Source: Myxococcales bacterium (GTDB lineage: Bacteria; Myxococcota_A; Polyangia; Palsa-1104; JAEUJZ01). Taken from it: a stretch of DNA of 64,000 bases. Both the position numbers and the translations under genes were made by a program. Location of the stretch: contig JAEUKA010000014.1 in NCBI GenBank assembly GCA_016794465.1, positions 186,001 through 250,000 on the forward strand, given 5' to 3'. The notes under the pieces were generated by a model. It saw only the letters and a program-made list of their open reading frames with translations. It was not told the origin of the DNA and did not search any database. Of the stretch, positions 18,165 through 26,807 are shown piece after piece (position 1 is the first letter of the stretch; each line of letters opens with the position of its first letter).

Positions 18165-18821
18165 TTAGTCCAGTCCATCCCGACGAAGACGCTCCACCAG
18201 CGCCTCGGCACCGATGAACAGCCGTGGCCGGTGACGACGCACCGATTGGGCCGACACCTGAAGCTGCGGCGCGGGCAGCTCGCCTGCAACCAGGGAAACC
18301 TCTGCGAGTGACCACTCTACGACGGCATTCCCAGTGACTTCAGGGACAGCCGGCGACTCCGTGAGTGGCGGCAACACCGACAGCACCGCTTGCGGCGACC
18401 CGCACAGCACCTGAATGCCACGCAGGCCGCGCCGCCGCACATGCAGCAGCGACTCGTCGTCCGCCGTCGGCTGCAGCTTCGCCGAAACAACCTCACTGAC
18501 ATGCGCCAAGTTGAGCTGCTCCGCCAGCGCCGCCCCAAGAAGCCCGGTCTGCGACTCCGTCAGCACCACCACCGGCGTCCCCAAGCGGCGCGCCGCCTGG
18601 GCAATCACCACCGCCATGCAGCTCTCGCGATCGACCGGATGCAGCTTGCTCGGCGAAAGTGCTTCGTCCCAGATGCGAAACCGCTCGACACCTTCGGGGA
18701 GCGCCTGGCCCGCAAAGACACTGTCATCGGCAGCAATCGCCAGCGCCACCGGCTCGCCCAGCGACGCCGCCACTGCGATGGCACGCTCACACTGCGGAGA
18801 GATGATCACGAGCACTTTCAT
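18165..18821 (-). CDS. Electron-transfer flavoprotein beta-subunit-like protein
   Basis: 218 aa, shorter than the usual ~250 aa of ETF beta (FixA). It follows the ETF beta plan: an opening strand, a LGEPVALAIAADD segment, a VVIAQAARRLGTPVVVLTESQTGLLGAALAEQLNL block like the AMP/adenine site region, and VRRRGLRGIQVLCGSPQAVLSVLPPL in place of the signature region. The typical acidic signature residues are not clear, so nucleotide binding is uncertain. Its stop lies seven bases before the synthetase-like gene, and its start overlaps the ETF-alpha-like gene by four bases (ATGA), implying translational coupling and a complex. A universal nucleotide-binding fold of the USP/HUP group is the alternative reading. 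Confidence 0.6.
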   Translation of the reverse strand: MKVLVIISPQCERAIAVAASLGEPVALAIAADDSVFAGQALPEGVERFRIWDEALSPSKLHPVDRESCMAVVIAQAARRLGTPVVVLTESQTGLLGAALAEQLNLAHVSEVVSAKLQPTADDESLLHVRRRGLRGIQVLCGSPQAVLSVLPPLTESPAVPEVTGNAVVEWSLAEVSLVAGELPAPQLQVSAQSVRRHRPRLFIGAEALVERLRRDGLD

Positions 18822-20116
18822 GGTCGCTCCTCCCGCTCGGTCGTGGACTCGGTGGGTGCGGAAGGCTTGCCCTCCCCTTCGGCGTCTTTGCTGCTGACCG
18901 GCTCGCCAATCGGCTCCGTGTCCATCCCATCCAGCTCAGCCTGTGGAGCCGCCTCGTCGTCCCCATGCGGAGTTGGTAGGCCATCCCACATCTCGCCATC
19001 TTGTGCCACAGCGTGCGCAAACGTCACCACGCCACCCGCCGAAGCCGCCGTAGTAACGGTGGCATGCTCCAGCGGAGCCGAACCCCCGGTCGAGACGGGC
19101 AAGCGCGGCTCGGTGTCCCCGGTCGCGATGTCGCTGCCTTCCCAGGTCCGACTGGCCAAGGGCGTCGGCTCCTCCTCATCATCACGGTCGAACGACTGCA
19201 GGCCGCTCAGGTTTGGCTCAGCCGACTTTTCACGCGGCTTGGCCATGGCTGCTGACACCGCCGCCAGCAGCTCTCCATCCGCTGTCTCGGCCACCGGCAC
19301 CGCCAGCTGGACATCGCTTCGTTCGACCGAGCTTAGGCCCAGCGCAATCACCGTATAGACCAGTCGCCGGTCGTGGCTTGGCAGCGCTGTCACAACTGCG
19401 GCAAGTGGCGGCACCGTCTCCGCTGACACATGCTCGGGCCGACGCAGCCACACTCGCTCACTTCTCGGCCAGGGCTCGTGGCCTTCTTCTGTAAAGCCAC
19501 CACCAGGCACCGGCGTCCGCTCTGACGAGGCATCGGCATCGATCGGCACCATAAACCGGACCGGCACCGCCGTGCTTCCCCGCGACAGCGCATAGCGTCC
19601 CGCTGGCAGCGTCATCACCACCGGCACCATCGTCGCCGCGAGCATGTCGTCGGAATCTGGATCATCACTGATCGCAAGCTGCTGACCCGCCGCGTCATAG
19701 AGCCGCAGCACGCCGTGCTCGCAGACCGGCTCCCCCGCCGCCAGATAGATGCCACCCAGCCGCGCAGCCAGTCGAGGCGCAATGTCACGCGCCGCCGGGG
19801 TGTCGGCAAACAGAAACAGCTTCGGTGGCAGCTCCTCGCAGGCTTGCAGCAGCGCCCGCGCATAGGTCGCAAACCGCAGCTCACTCTCATGCAGCGCCGA
19901 GTCTGCCGTCAGCATCACCACCGAGTCCGCCCCAAAGTGACCCAGCACCTGCCCCAGTCGCTCGCGCGCTTGCGGGGACACCGACTGCATCGGCGCCACG
20001 GCGTACACGGTCATACCAACGGCGCTGCCCAGCCGGCGAGCCTGCCCCAGCGCTTCCAGCGAGGCACACAGCGGCTCGCTGTCCAGAAACTCCAGCATGA
20101 CCAAGACGTTCGCCAC
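18818..20116 (-). CDS. Electron-transfer flavoprotein alpha N-domain-like protein with acidic tail
   Basis: 432 aa. Residues ~1-215 resemble the N-terminal domain of ETF alpha (FixB): LVMLEFLDSEPLCASLEALGQARRLG, GADSVVML, and LFLFADTPAARDIAPRLAARLGG. The C-terminal FAD-binding domain, with its SRPVVD and GISGAIQH-type motifs, is absent. In its place is a region of no clear family (~215-290), then a low-complexity acidic Ser/Thr/Glu-rich tail that looks unstructured. It heads the three-gene unit and overlaps the beta-like gene by four bases. Without the FAD domain it should not act as a normal electron carrier. Confidence 0.6.
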   Translation of the reverse strand: MANVLVMLEFLDSEPLCASLEALGQARRLGSAVGMTVYAVAPMQSVSPQARERLGQVLGHFGADSVVMLTADSALHESELRFATYARALLQACEELPPKLFLFADTPAARDIAPRLAARLGGIYLAAGEPVCEHGVLRLYDAAGQQLAISDDPDSDDMLAATMVPVVMTLPAGRYALSRGSTAVPVRFMVPIDADASSERTPVPGGGFTEEGHEPWPRSERVWLRRPEHVSAETVPPLAAVVTALPSHDRRLVYTVIALGLSSVERSDVQLAVPVAETADGELLAAVSAAMAKPREKSAEPNLSGLQSFDRDDEEEPTPLASRTWEGSDIATGDTEPRLPVSTGGSAPLEHATVTTAASAGGVVTFAHAVAQDGEMWDGLPTPHGDDEAAPQAELDGMDTEPIGEPVSSKDAEGEGKPSAPTESTTEREERP

Positions 20117-20316
20117 GAGACTGTTACCTATCTGCCGCTAACGGCCCGCCAGGGCGTGAGAGCCAACCTGCTGCGATAACGGCTACACCGACGCTGAGTA
20201 TACAAAAGTCCACTCCTAGACGGTGACTTGTCCTGTTTGCACGCCGTTTTCCACCGCCACCATGTAGGACAATTACGCACAGAGTAGGAGCCAAGCGCAA
20301 GTTTTGTTCCACGCAG

Positions 20317-22665
20317 CTAGCGGCAGACATCGCGAACCTCGGCCAGCTGCGGCTGGTAGCGCAGCCGCTGGCAGGCATCCCGGAACATCGACTCCAGGCC
20401 GCTTGCGAACGTGTCGCGATAAATCTTGATTTGACCGTCGGCCCCCGCGACCGCAAAGGCACTGCCATCGGGAACGTAGTCGCCGTGCTCGATGTCATCG
20501 GCGATGACCGGCAGCTCGGCCAGCGGCAAGATCGCATCGGTGTGCGGCGCCGCCGAGATGTCCCAGACCCGCACCGTCCGATCCTTGCCCACGACCAGGA
20601 GCCGCTCGCCACCTCGCCCCACCGACACAGCCATCGGCCTGTCCGGCAGCGCATGAAAGCGTGCCACTGGCCGCCGTGACTCGACATCCCACAGCCGCAC
20701 GGTGCGATCGTCCGAAGCGGTCACCAGCAGCCCGCCGCGCTCACTCGGAAGGAAAGTCAGCTGATTCACCGGGTCGGGCGTGTCGGGCAGCGTGCCCAGT
20801 GGACGCAGCTCCTTGGCGTCCCACACCCAGACCTTGCGATCGGTCGCGGCACTCACCAGATGGCGACCATCGGGCGAAGCCGCCATCCAGATCGGATCGC
20901 CGGTGTGCGCCTGTGCCGTGGCCAGCAGCTTGCCAGTCGCTGCCTCCCACATCCGAAATCCGTCCCGGCTGGCCGAAAAGAGCCGCTGACTATCGCTGCT
21001 GTAGCAGACCGCAAACACCGTGTTCGAGTGCCCCACAAGCGTCCGCAGCAGCGCGCCAGTCTGCCCATCCCACTGCTTCACCGTCCGGTCCGAGCTAGCC
21101 GTCGCCAGCTGCCGTCCATCGGGAGCAAACCGCGCCATATGCAGCTGATCGGTGTGTCCCAACAGCTCTGCAATCAGCTCGCCACGCAGCCGCTTTGGGT
21201 CCCAGCGCCACAGCCGAGCAGTTCGGTCCAGGCTCGCACTGAGCAAGCGCGTCCCATCGGTCTTCAGAAACTCCAGCGAGGAGATGCGGCGGCGGTGGCC
21301 CACCAAAGTGGTCGTCGGCAGCACCCGCTCCAGGTTCCAGATGCGCGCCGTCCGATCGTAGCTGCCGGTCAGCGCCCGCAGCCCATCCGTGCTCAAATCG
21401 ATGTGTCGGATCTGGCCGCGATGCCCGCTCAGGATCGCCACTGGGCGGTCTGATAAAACATGCCACAGGTGAACGCCGCGATCCCCTGAGCCCACCGACA
21501 CCAAGTGCTCGCCATCGGGGGTAAAGCGGAGGTCGTTGACGCGCTCATCGTGGCCGCGCAGCTTGCGCAGAAGATCACCGGTCCGCCCGTCCCACAGCAG
21601 GATCATTCCACTCGCGTCGCCGCTCGCCAGGAAGTGGCCATCGGCAGAAAAATCGACGCGCACGGCCTGTTCCTCGTGGCCACGCAGCGTCAGGATCTCG
21701 CCCAAGCTCAGGCTCCACAGCCGCACCGTCTTGTCGTTGCTGGCAATCGCCATCTTCTGCCCATCCGAGGCAAAGCGCACAAACGACACCCGATCGTCGG
21801 TCGTGATGACATGGACGGTCTTGCCGGTCGCGACCTCGAACACGCGCGCGGTCTTGTCGCTGCTGCCTGACAGAAGGTGTCGCCCGTCCGGCGAAAGCGA
21901 AAGCGAGCGCACCGCACTGGTGTGACCGACAAAGTTCATCACGATGCGTCCGTCGACAATGTCCCACAGCTGCAGGCTGCCATCTCGATACCCGACCGCG
22001 ACATGTCGACCATCGGGGGCCGCCGCCCCGGCCTGCATCGCCTCGTGACCTTTCAGCGAGTGAACCTGCTGACCGCTGCGCACATCGAAGACCCGCAGAG
22101 TCTTGTCGAGGCTGGTTGTGGCGAGCAGGCGTCCTTGCTGCACAAACAAAAGCTCACTGATGCGATCCCCGTGCTGGCTGAGCTGACGCAGCGATTGTCC
22201 GGTCTTGGCATCCCAGAGCCGCACGCTCAGATCATGAGACGCTGTCGCCACCGTCACTCCATCGGGCGAAAACGCGACCTGTGACACCACATCTTCGTGA
22301 CCGTGAAGAGGCAGCGAGTTTTCAGCGACCCGCAAGGCCACCATCAGCCCTTCTTTGGCCTCTGTCGGCAGGGCCCGACCATCGCGCAGGCTGGGCGCCG
22401 CTGCCCGAATCGCCAGCGCCAAGCCATCGCCATCGCGCCCCGGCTGCCGCACCAGCAGCGACGCCCGCGCCCCTCGCTCACACTGCAGCGCTTCCTCACT
22501 GGCCCGCAGCCGTACCTTCAGCCGCCACAGCCCCAGCACCAGCGCCAGACATCCGATGACCACCGCCAGTCGAAACGGCCACCGCCGCACACGTACCCGG
22601 TGTCCCGAGCTACCAGAACGCCGCCCCTCTATCGAGGCTCCGCTGTGGGCCGACAACATTGCCAA
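20317..22665 (-). CDS. WD40-repeat membrane protein, about 14 blades
   Basis: 782 aa. One membrane span at ~29-46 follows a basic N-terminus. A linker of ~50-115 (LALAIRAAAPSLRDGRALPTEAKEGL) is like the segment found before the repeats in kinase- or NTPase-linked WD40 proteins, but no kinase or NTPase is present. From ~119 to 750 there are 14 to 15 GH...WD blades, enough for two seven-bladed propellers outside the membrane. A short AC-and-LR tail ends the protein. Likely a protein-binding scaffold. It lies 200 bases upstream of the ETF-like triad on the same strand and diverges from the gene at 22768. Confidence 0.88.
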   Translation of the reverse strand: MAMLSAHSGASIEGRRSGSSGHRVRVRRWPFRLAVVIGCLALVLGLWRLKVRLRASEEALQCERGARASLLVRQPGRDGDGLALAIRAAAPSLRDGRALPTEAKEGLMVALRVAENSLPLHGHEDVVSQVAFSPDGVTVATASHDLSVRLWDAKTGQSLRQLSQHGDRISELLFVQQGRLLATTSLDKTLRVFDVRSGQQVHSLKGHEAMQAGAAAPDGRHVAVGYRDGSLQLWDIVDGRIVMNFVGHTSAVRSLSLSPDGRHLLSGSSDKTARVFEVATGKTVHVITTDDRVSFVRFASDGQKMAIASNDKTVRLWSLSLGEILTLRGHEEQAVRVDFSADGHFLASGDASGMILLWDGRTGDLLRKLRGHDERVNDLRFTPDGEHLVSVGSGDRGVHLWHVLSDRPVAILSGHRGQIRHIDLSTDGLRALTGSYDRTARIWNLERVLPTTTLVGHRRRISSLEFLKTDGTRLLSASLDRTARLWRWDPKRLRGELIAELLGHTDQLHMARFAPDGRQLATASSDRTVKQWDGQTGALLRTLVGHSNTVFAVCYSSDSQRLFSASRDGFRMWEAATGKLLATAQAHTGDPIWMAASPDGRHLVSAATDRKVWVWDAKELRPLGTLPDTPDPVNQLTFLPSERGGLLVTASDDRTVRLWDVESRRPVARFHALPDRPMAVSVGRGGERLLVVGKDRTVRVWDISAAPHTDAILPLAELPVIADDIEHGDYVPDGSAFAVAGADGQIKIYRDTFASGLESMFRDACQRLRYQPQLAEVRDVCR

Positions 22666-22767
22666 AACACAATATCTTATTCGCTGCCTCGTCGTCTCGT
22701 CCCATCACCGCGAAAATGGTGTACGTTCAGCCCATCGCGTAGGTCGTCCCCGACGCGTACACAAATC

Positions 22768-23856
22768 ATGGCACCTCCTCGGCCCGCTCCGCTGCAAACT
22801 CTCGTCGCGCAAGACTGCAACCGTATGGCCTGGCGCGGCCAGACTGGTCACTACGAAGTCTGGTTTTTGACGCTCGCTCACCGCGAGAGCAAGACCGGCT
22901 TCTGGATTCGTTACACCCTGGAATCGCCCGAAGCCGGACACGGCCCACCGTACGCCGAGCTGTGGTTCTGCCGCTCGGACGGCAAAGATCCCGGTCGAAA
23001 CTTCGGCATCCATCGTCGCTTCGACATTGCCAGCCTGCACAGCCAGCAGCGTCCGTTTGTGGTGCGCATCGCCGGCTCTGAGCTGGGCCACAGTCACGCC
23101 AGCGGCACGCTCAGCGGGGATGGTCACAAGATCCGCTGGGATCTCCACTGGGATGGTCAGACCCGGACGCACCTTTTGCTACCCAAGGCGCTGTACTCCA
23201 GCACGATGGGCATCGCCGAGACGATTGTCCTGTCGCCCAACCACAGCATCGCGGTGTCAGGAACCATCGAGATAGATGGCGAGCGCTACGAGCTGGCAGA
23301 GACGCCGGGCGGGCAGAGTCACCTGTGGGGATCGAAGCATGCCTATGGCTGGGCGTGGGCGCGCTGCAATGCGTTCGACCGCGAAGACGAGCAGCTGTCG
23401 CAAAAACCCAAGGCGGTGTTCGAGTCGCTGACGGTGCGCTTGCGGCGCGGCCCGGTGGTGGTGCCGGTGACGCTCTTGTCGGTGTATCCGGATGGGCTCG
23501 GCGGCAAAGAAGTGGCGTTCAAGGAGTGGGCCGACCTGCCGTTCACCCGCGCCGAGTACCGCACCGGCACCTATGTCATGTCCGCCGAAGGTCCGCGCAC
23601 CGGCATCGAGGTCCAGCTGTCGTGCAGCGCCGATGACATGCTGCGCACCGAGTACGTCGACCCCGATGGCACGCCGGCCTACAACCACTACGCGGGAGCG
23701 GCCAGCTGCACGCTGCTCCTCAAGCGGCGGCTGTGCCCGGGCGCATCGTGGCGGATCGAGCGCACCTTCCGCAGCGACCAAGGCGCCCAGTTCGAGTGGG
23801 CCGGTCGCGCCGGCGACTCCCTGGTCCGCAAGCGCCACGTCCTCGTCACCGACTAA
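22768..23856 (+). CDS. Lipocalin-like protein of the CrtC/tocopherol-cyclase type
   Basis: 362 aa from the ATG at 22768 (the frame is open to 22297 but the upstream part overlaps the WD40 gene on the other strand). Two beta-rich halves: HYEVWFLTLAHRESKTGFWIRY near the start and HLWGSKHAYGWAWARCNAF with VFESLTVRL near residue 190. The latter resembles the WAWxxCN segment of tocopherol cyclase and the CrtC/Svf1-like lipocalin group, which act on lipids or isoprenoids. I am not certain of the subfamily and cannot assign a substrate. No signal peptide is seen. Confidence 0.6.
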   Translation: MAPPRPAPLQTLVAQDCNRMAWRGQTGHYEVWFLTLAHRESKTGFWIRYTLESPEAGHGPPYAELWFCRSDGKDPGRNFGIHRRFDIASLHSQQRPFVVRIAGSELGHSHASGTLSGDGHKIRWDLHWDGQTRTHLLLPKALYSSTMGIAETIVLSPNHSIAVSGTIEIDGERYELAETPGGQSHLWGSKHAYGWAWARCNAFDREDEQLSQKPKAVFESLTVRLRRGPVVVPVTLLSVYPDGLGGKEVAFKEWADLPFTRAEYRTGTYVMSAEGPRTGIEVQLSCSADDMLRTEYVDPDGTPAYNHYAGAASCTLLLKRRLCPGASWRIERTFRSDQGAQFEWAGRAGDSLVRKRHVLVTD

Positions 23857-23880
23857 GACAGTCAAGGTGGGGCTTCGCAG

Positions 23881-24006
23881 GGCGAAAATCGGTTCGGGTC
23901 TAGCCGGCGTGCAGTTTTGCATTTGCAAAACCGACCCAACCCCGGCCTGGTGCCGGTTTTCTCTTTGCAACATCGACCCAACCCCGGCCTGGTGCCGATT
24001 TTCGCC
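23881..24006. repeat. Intergenic repeat: two 40-bp direct copies and terminal inverted 12-mers
   Basis: Copies at 23922-23961 and 23964-24003 (42-base period) share a core CGACCCAACCCCGGCCTGGT followed by GCCG and a T-rich end. Each core can form a short CCGGC/GCCGG-type stem before a TTTT run. GGCGAAAATCGG (23881-23892) and its exact reverse complement (23995-24006) bracket the block; a third, weaker copy lies between 23886 and 23925. It sits between two convergent genes and may act as a terminator or a genome-wide extragenic repeat. Confidence 0.8.
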
Positions 24007-24050
24007 ACCAAACGCGGCCAGACTGCCCGCGCACGGGGCGATTGGCGTGG

Positions 24051-25208
24051 CTAGGCTCGCTCGACCAGGGCAGCGGCGCCCATTCCGCCACCGATGCACA
24101 TCGAGATGATGCCGTAGCGTCCGCCGCGACGACCCAGCTCACGCAGTGCGGTCAGGGTCATGCGCGCTCCGGTTGCGCCAAGCGGGTGACCAATGGCAAT
24201 CGCGCCGCCGTTGACATTCAGGCGGTCCGCCGGCACGCCCAGCTCGCGGGCGCAGTAGATGGCTTGGCTGGCAAAGGCCTCGTTGAGCTCCCAGATGTCG
24301 ATGTCGGACACCGAGAGGCCGGTCTTGGCGAGCAGCTTGCGCACGGCGGGAATCGGTCCGATGCCCATGATCTCGGGGGGAACACCGGCGACTGCGAAGC
24401 CCCGGAAGTAGCCGAGGAAGGGCCGACCGCCCAGCTTGTCTTTGGCGGCCATCACCACCGCTGCGGCGCCATCGGTCAGCGGTGAGCTGTTGCCGGGAGT
24501 GACCGAGCCCGTCGGATCAAAGGCCGGTCGCAGCCCACCCAGCTTCTGCGCATCGGTATCGGCGCGGGGCAGCTCATCCCGCTCGACTTTGATCGCGCGC
24601 GACTTGCCGGTTTCGTCAAAGACAGTGGTGTCAATGGCAAGGATCTCATCCGTGAAGAAGCCGGCCTGCTGCGCACGAGTCGCCTTCTGGTGGCTCTGGT
24701 AGGCAAACTCGTCTTGCTCGGCGCGGGAAATCTGAAACCGGCGGGCGACGTTCTCGGCAGTGACGCCCATCGGCGTAAACAGCGCCGACTGCGCTTCGAC
24801 CAGGCGCGGGTTCAGCGACACCTTGGCGCCGGTCATGGGAATCATCGACATCGACTCGACCCCGCCGCCGATGCCAAAGTCGATCTGGCCGGTGGCGATG
24901 CGGTCGGCGACGATTGCCGCCGCTTGCACGCCGGACGAACAGAAGCGGTTGATGGTCATCGCCGGCACTTCCACCGGCAAGCCAGCGCCGACCGCGACCA
25001 GACGCGCCATGTTCATGCCCTGCTCAGCCTCGGGGAAGGCACAGCCGAGGACGACATCCTCGATCTCTTGCGCCGACACCCCAGAGCGGGCGAGCGCCGC
25101 AGACACCACCGCGATTCCCAGATCGTCGGGCCGCGTGTCCTTGAGCGAGCCCTTCACACCACGGCCGAACGGAGTACGAGCACCCTGCAAAATGACGACT
25201 TCACGCAT
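24051..25208 (-). CDS. Acetyl-CoA C-acyltransferase (thiolase)
   Basis: 385 aa. Thiolase with all three active-site blocks: the acyl-accepting Cys in NRFCSSG (residue ~88), [18 protein letters not shown] with the catalytic His, and the C-terminal CIGGGMGAA with the second Cys. It makes or breaks 3-ketoacyl-CoA, most likely in fatty-acid oxidation (FadA-like); no hydratase/dehydrogenase partner is adjacent. The ATG at 25208 begins [15 protein letters not shown], the normal N-terminus; a TTG at 25226 is less likely. It has no close operon partner on its strand. Confidence 0.93.
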   Translation of the reverse strand: MREVVILQGARTPFGRGVKGSLKDTRPDDLGIAVVSAALARSGVSAQEIEDVVLGCAFPEAEQGMNMARLVAVGAGLPVEVPAMTINRFCSSGVQAAAIVADRIATGQIDFGIGGGVESMSMIPMTGAKVSLNPRLVEAQSALFTPMGVTAENVARRFQISRAEQDEFAYQSHQKATRAQQAGFFTDEILAIDTTVFDETGKSRAIKVERDELPRADTDAQKLGGLRPAFDPTGSVTPGNSSPLTDGAAAVVMAAKDKLGGRPFLGYFRGFAVAGVPPEIMGIGPIPAVRKLLAKTGLSVSDIDIWELNEAFASQAIYCARELGVPADRLNVNGGAIAIGHPLGATGARMTLTALRELGRRGGRYGIISMCIGGGMGAAALVERA

Positions 25209-25307
25209 GGCGGCAGTGTGAGCCAAAGCGCCGCCGCTGACAAGCTCTCTCTGTCGACGGCAGCGGAAGCGAAAGCCGGCGCCCAGCAGCCCCAGGAGCG
25301 CGGGCGG

Positions 25308-26807
25308 CTAGTTCACGGGGAAGAAGCCGTTCCAGTAGAACTGGCCCAGGCGGTTGAACGTAATCGCGCCAAACAGGTTGATGACCACGCCGAAGACCAC
25401 ACAGGCGCGGAACAGCCACGACGAACCAAGCTGCGGACTGCCCAGGCGCAGCAGCACCAGCAGCAGCAGCATGTAGTCGAGACTGAAGCGATAGCCGAAC
25501 TGCACATAGCCGGAGTTTTGGTACAGCAGGCTCGCCAGCGCAATCGGAAGGATCGTCACCCACAGGACCAGCCGCAGCTGGCGGGCCCGCTCACTCGCTT
25601 CGATTGGACGCGGAGCTGGCGACGGTGCAGCGGGCGTGGGGCGCCACAGTGGCAGCTGCGGCCACAGCAGGTACAAAAGGGCCGGCGACGTAAACCACAG
25701 CGCCAGGCCGTGATAGCTGATCTGTAGATACGGTGCGGTCGGCAGCAGCTTGGGCAGAAGCGTCAGCGCCGTCGCCAGGTTGCGCGGCAGGAACTGGTAG
25801 TTCATCAGGCCAAAGCGCTGGATGTTGTCGGCCTGGATGGTCTGCAGATAGGTGTGGCCAAACTCGAGCAGCCGGCCAAAGCGCAGGTAGTTGTGCGCCA
25901 TCCCCAGGCACGCCAGGGTCGCCGCCGGCAGCGCAAACCAGAGCAGCGGCCCCACGAGCGGGCGCAGGCGCGAACCGACCGACGGACGCAGCGCGGGCAG
26001 CAAGGGATCGGCAGGCGTACCGGGGTACTTGCGCCAAAGCTCCAGCACAAACAGCAGCCCGATGGCGGCCATCTGAGGCCGGGTCAGAAACAGGGCGCCG
26101 CACAGCAGTCCACAAGCAAACGGTCGTAGCGGCCACAGACACAGCAGATACAGCACCGCAAGCAGCGACGCGACAACGTGCGCAGTAAACCAGACCTGGC
26201 CCTGCACCGCCGCAAAGTAGAACACCGAGCCGAACCCAAACAGCAGCGTCAGCCACAGATCGAGCGACTCTTGGGCGGGTGCGTCCGGGGCCGGCGCGAG
26301 AGCGGCAGGATCGGTCGGGCTAGCCAGGGCTCTGGGCAGCCGACGCAAGAGCAGATAGAGCAGCGCCGGCACCATCCCCGCCAGCACCACGGAAAAGATC
26401 ACATCGTTGGTCCGGTGATGCAGGACCGCCACCAGCGGCAACATCAGCACCGCCGGAAACGGCGGGAACGACACGTAGTACTTCTTGTCGCGCTTCTCGA
26501 TCTCCGAGGCGGGAATCTCGTCGGTGTAGCCGGACAGGGTGCGAAAGCGCTGCGGATGGGCGCGCAGAAACATTCCCGACAGGGTGCGACCGCTGCGGAG
26601 CGTCAGCGTCTCGACCTCGGCCCAGTCATTCTGGTGGGGCGGGGATCTGCCCAGGTCCAAGCGGCGCGAAAGGAAGCTCTCGGCTTGGTAGACAAAGTGG
26701 GTATCGGACGAGGGCCGCCGCAGCCGCTGTCCCGCCGTCGCCGCATACAGGACTGTCGAGAAGAGCAGCAGCCACAGCGCCACGTACAGGTCACGCCGGC
26801 TGTTCAC
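25308..26807 (-). CDS. Polytopic membrane protein, possible GT-C type glycosyltransferase
   Basis: 499 aa, with about ten membrane spans and a large loop after the first span (residues ~30-105). That loop contains SSDTHFVYQAES and RSGRTLSGMFLRAHPQRF. An acidic residue pair near the first extracytoplasmic loop and co-occurrence with a GT39 gene suggest a GT-C glycosyltransferase using a polyprenyl-linked sugar, but no family motif is decisive. Its ATG overlaps the stop of the upstream GT39 gene by four bases (ATGA). Last gene of the seven-gene minus-strand operon. Confidence 0.75.
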   Translation of the reverse strand: MNSRRDLYVALWLLLFSTVLYAATAGQRLRRPSSDTHFVYQAESFLSRRLDLGRSPPHQNDWAEVETLTLRSGRTLSGMFLRAHPQRFRTLSGYTDEIPASEIEKRDKKYYVSFPPFPAVLMLPLVAVLHHRTNDVIFSVVLAGMVPALLYLLLRRLPRALASPTDPAALAPAPDAPAQESLDLWLTLLFGFGSVFYFAAVQGQVWFTAHVVASLLAVLYLLCLWPLRPFACGLLCGALFLTRPQMAAIGLLFVLELWRKYPGTPADPLLPALRPSVGSRLRPLVGPLLWFALPAATLACLGMAHNYLRFGRLLEFGHTYLQTIQADNIQRFGLMNYQFLPRNLATALTLLPKLLPTAPYLQISYHGLALWFTSPALLYLLWPQLPLWRPTPAAPSPAPRPIEASERARQLRLVLWVTILPIALASLLYQNSGYVQFGYRFSLDYMLLLLVLLRLGSPQLGSSWLFRACVVFGVVINLFGAITFNRLGQFYWNGFFPVN

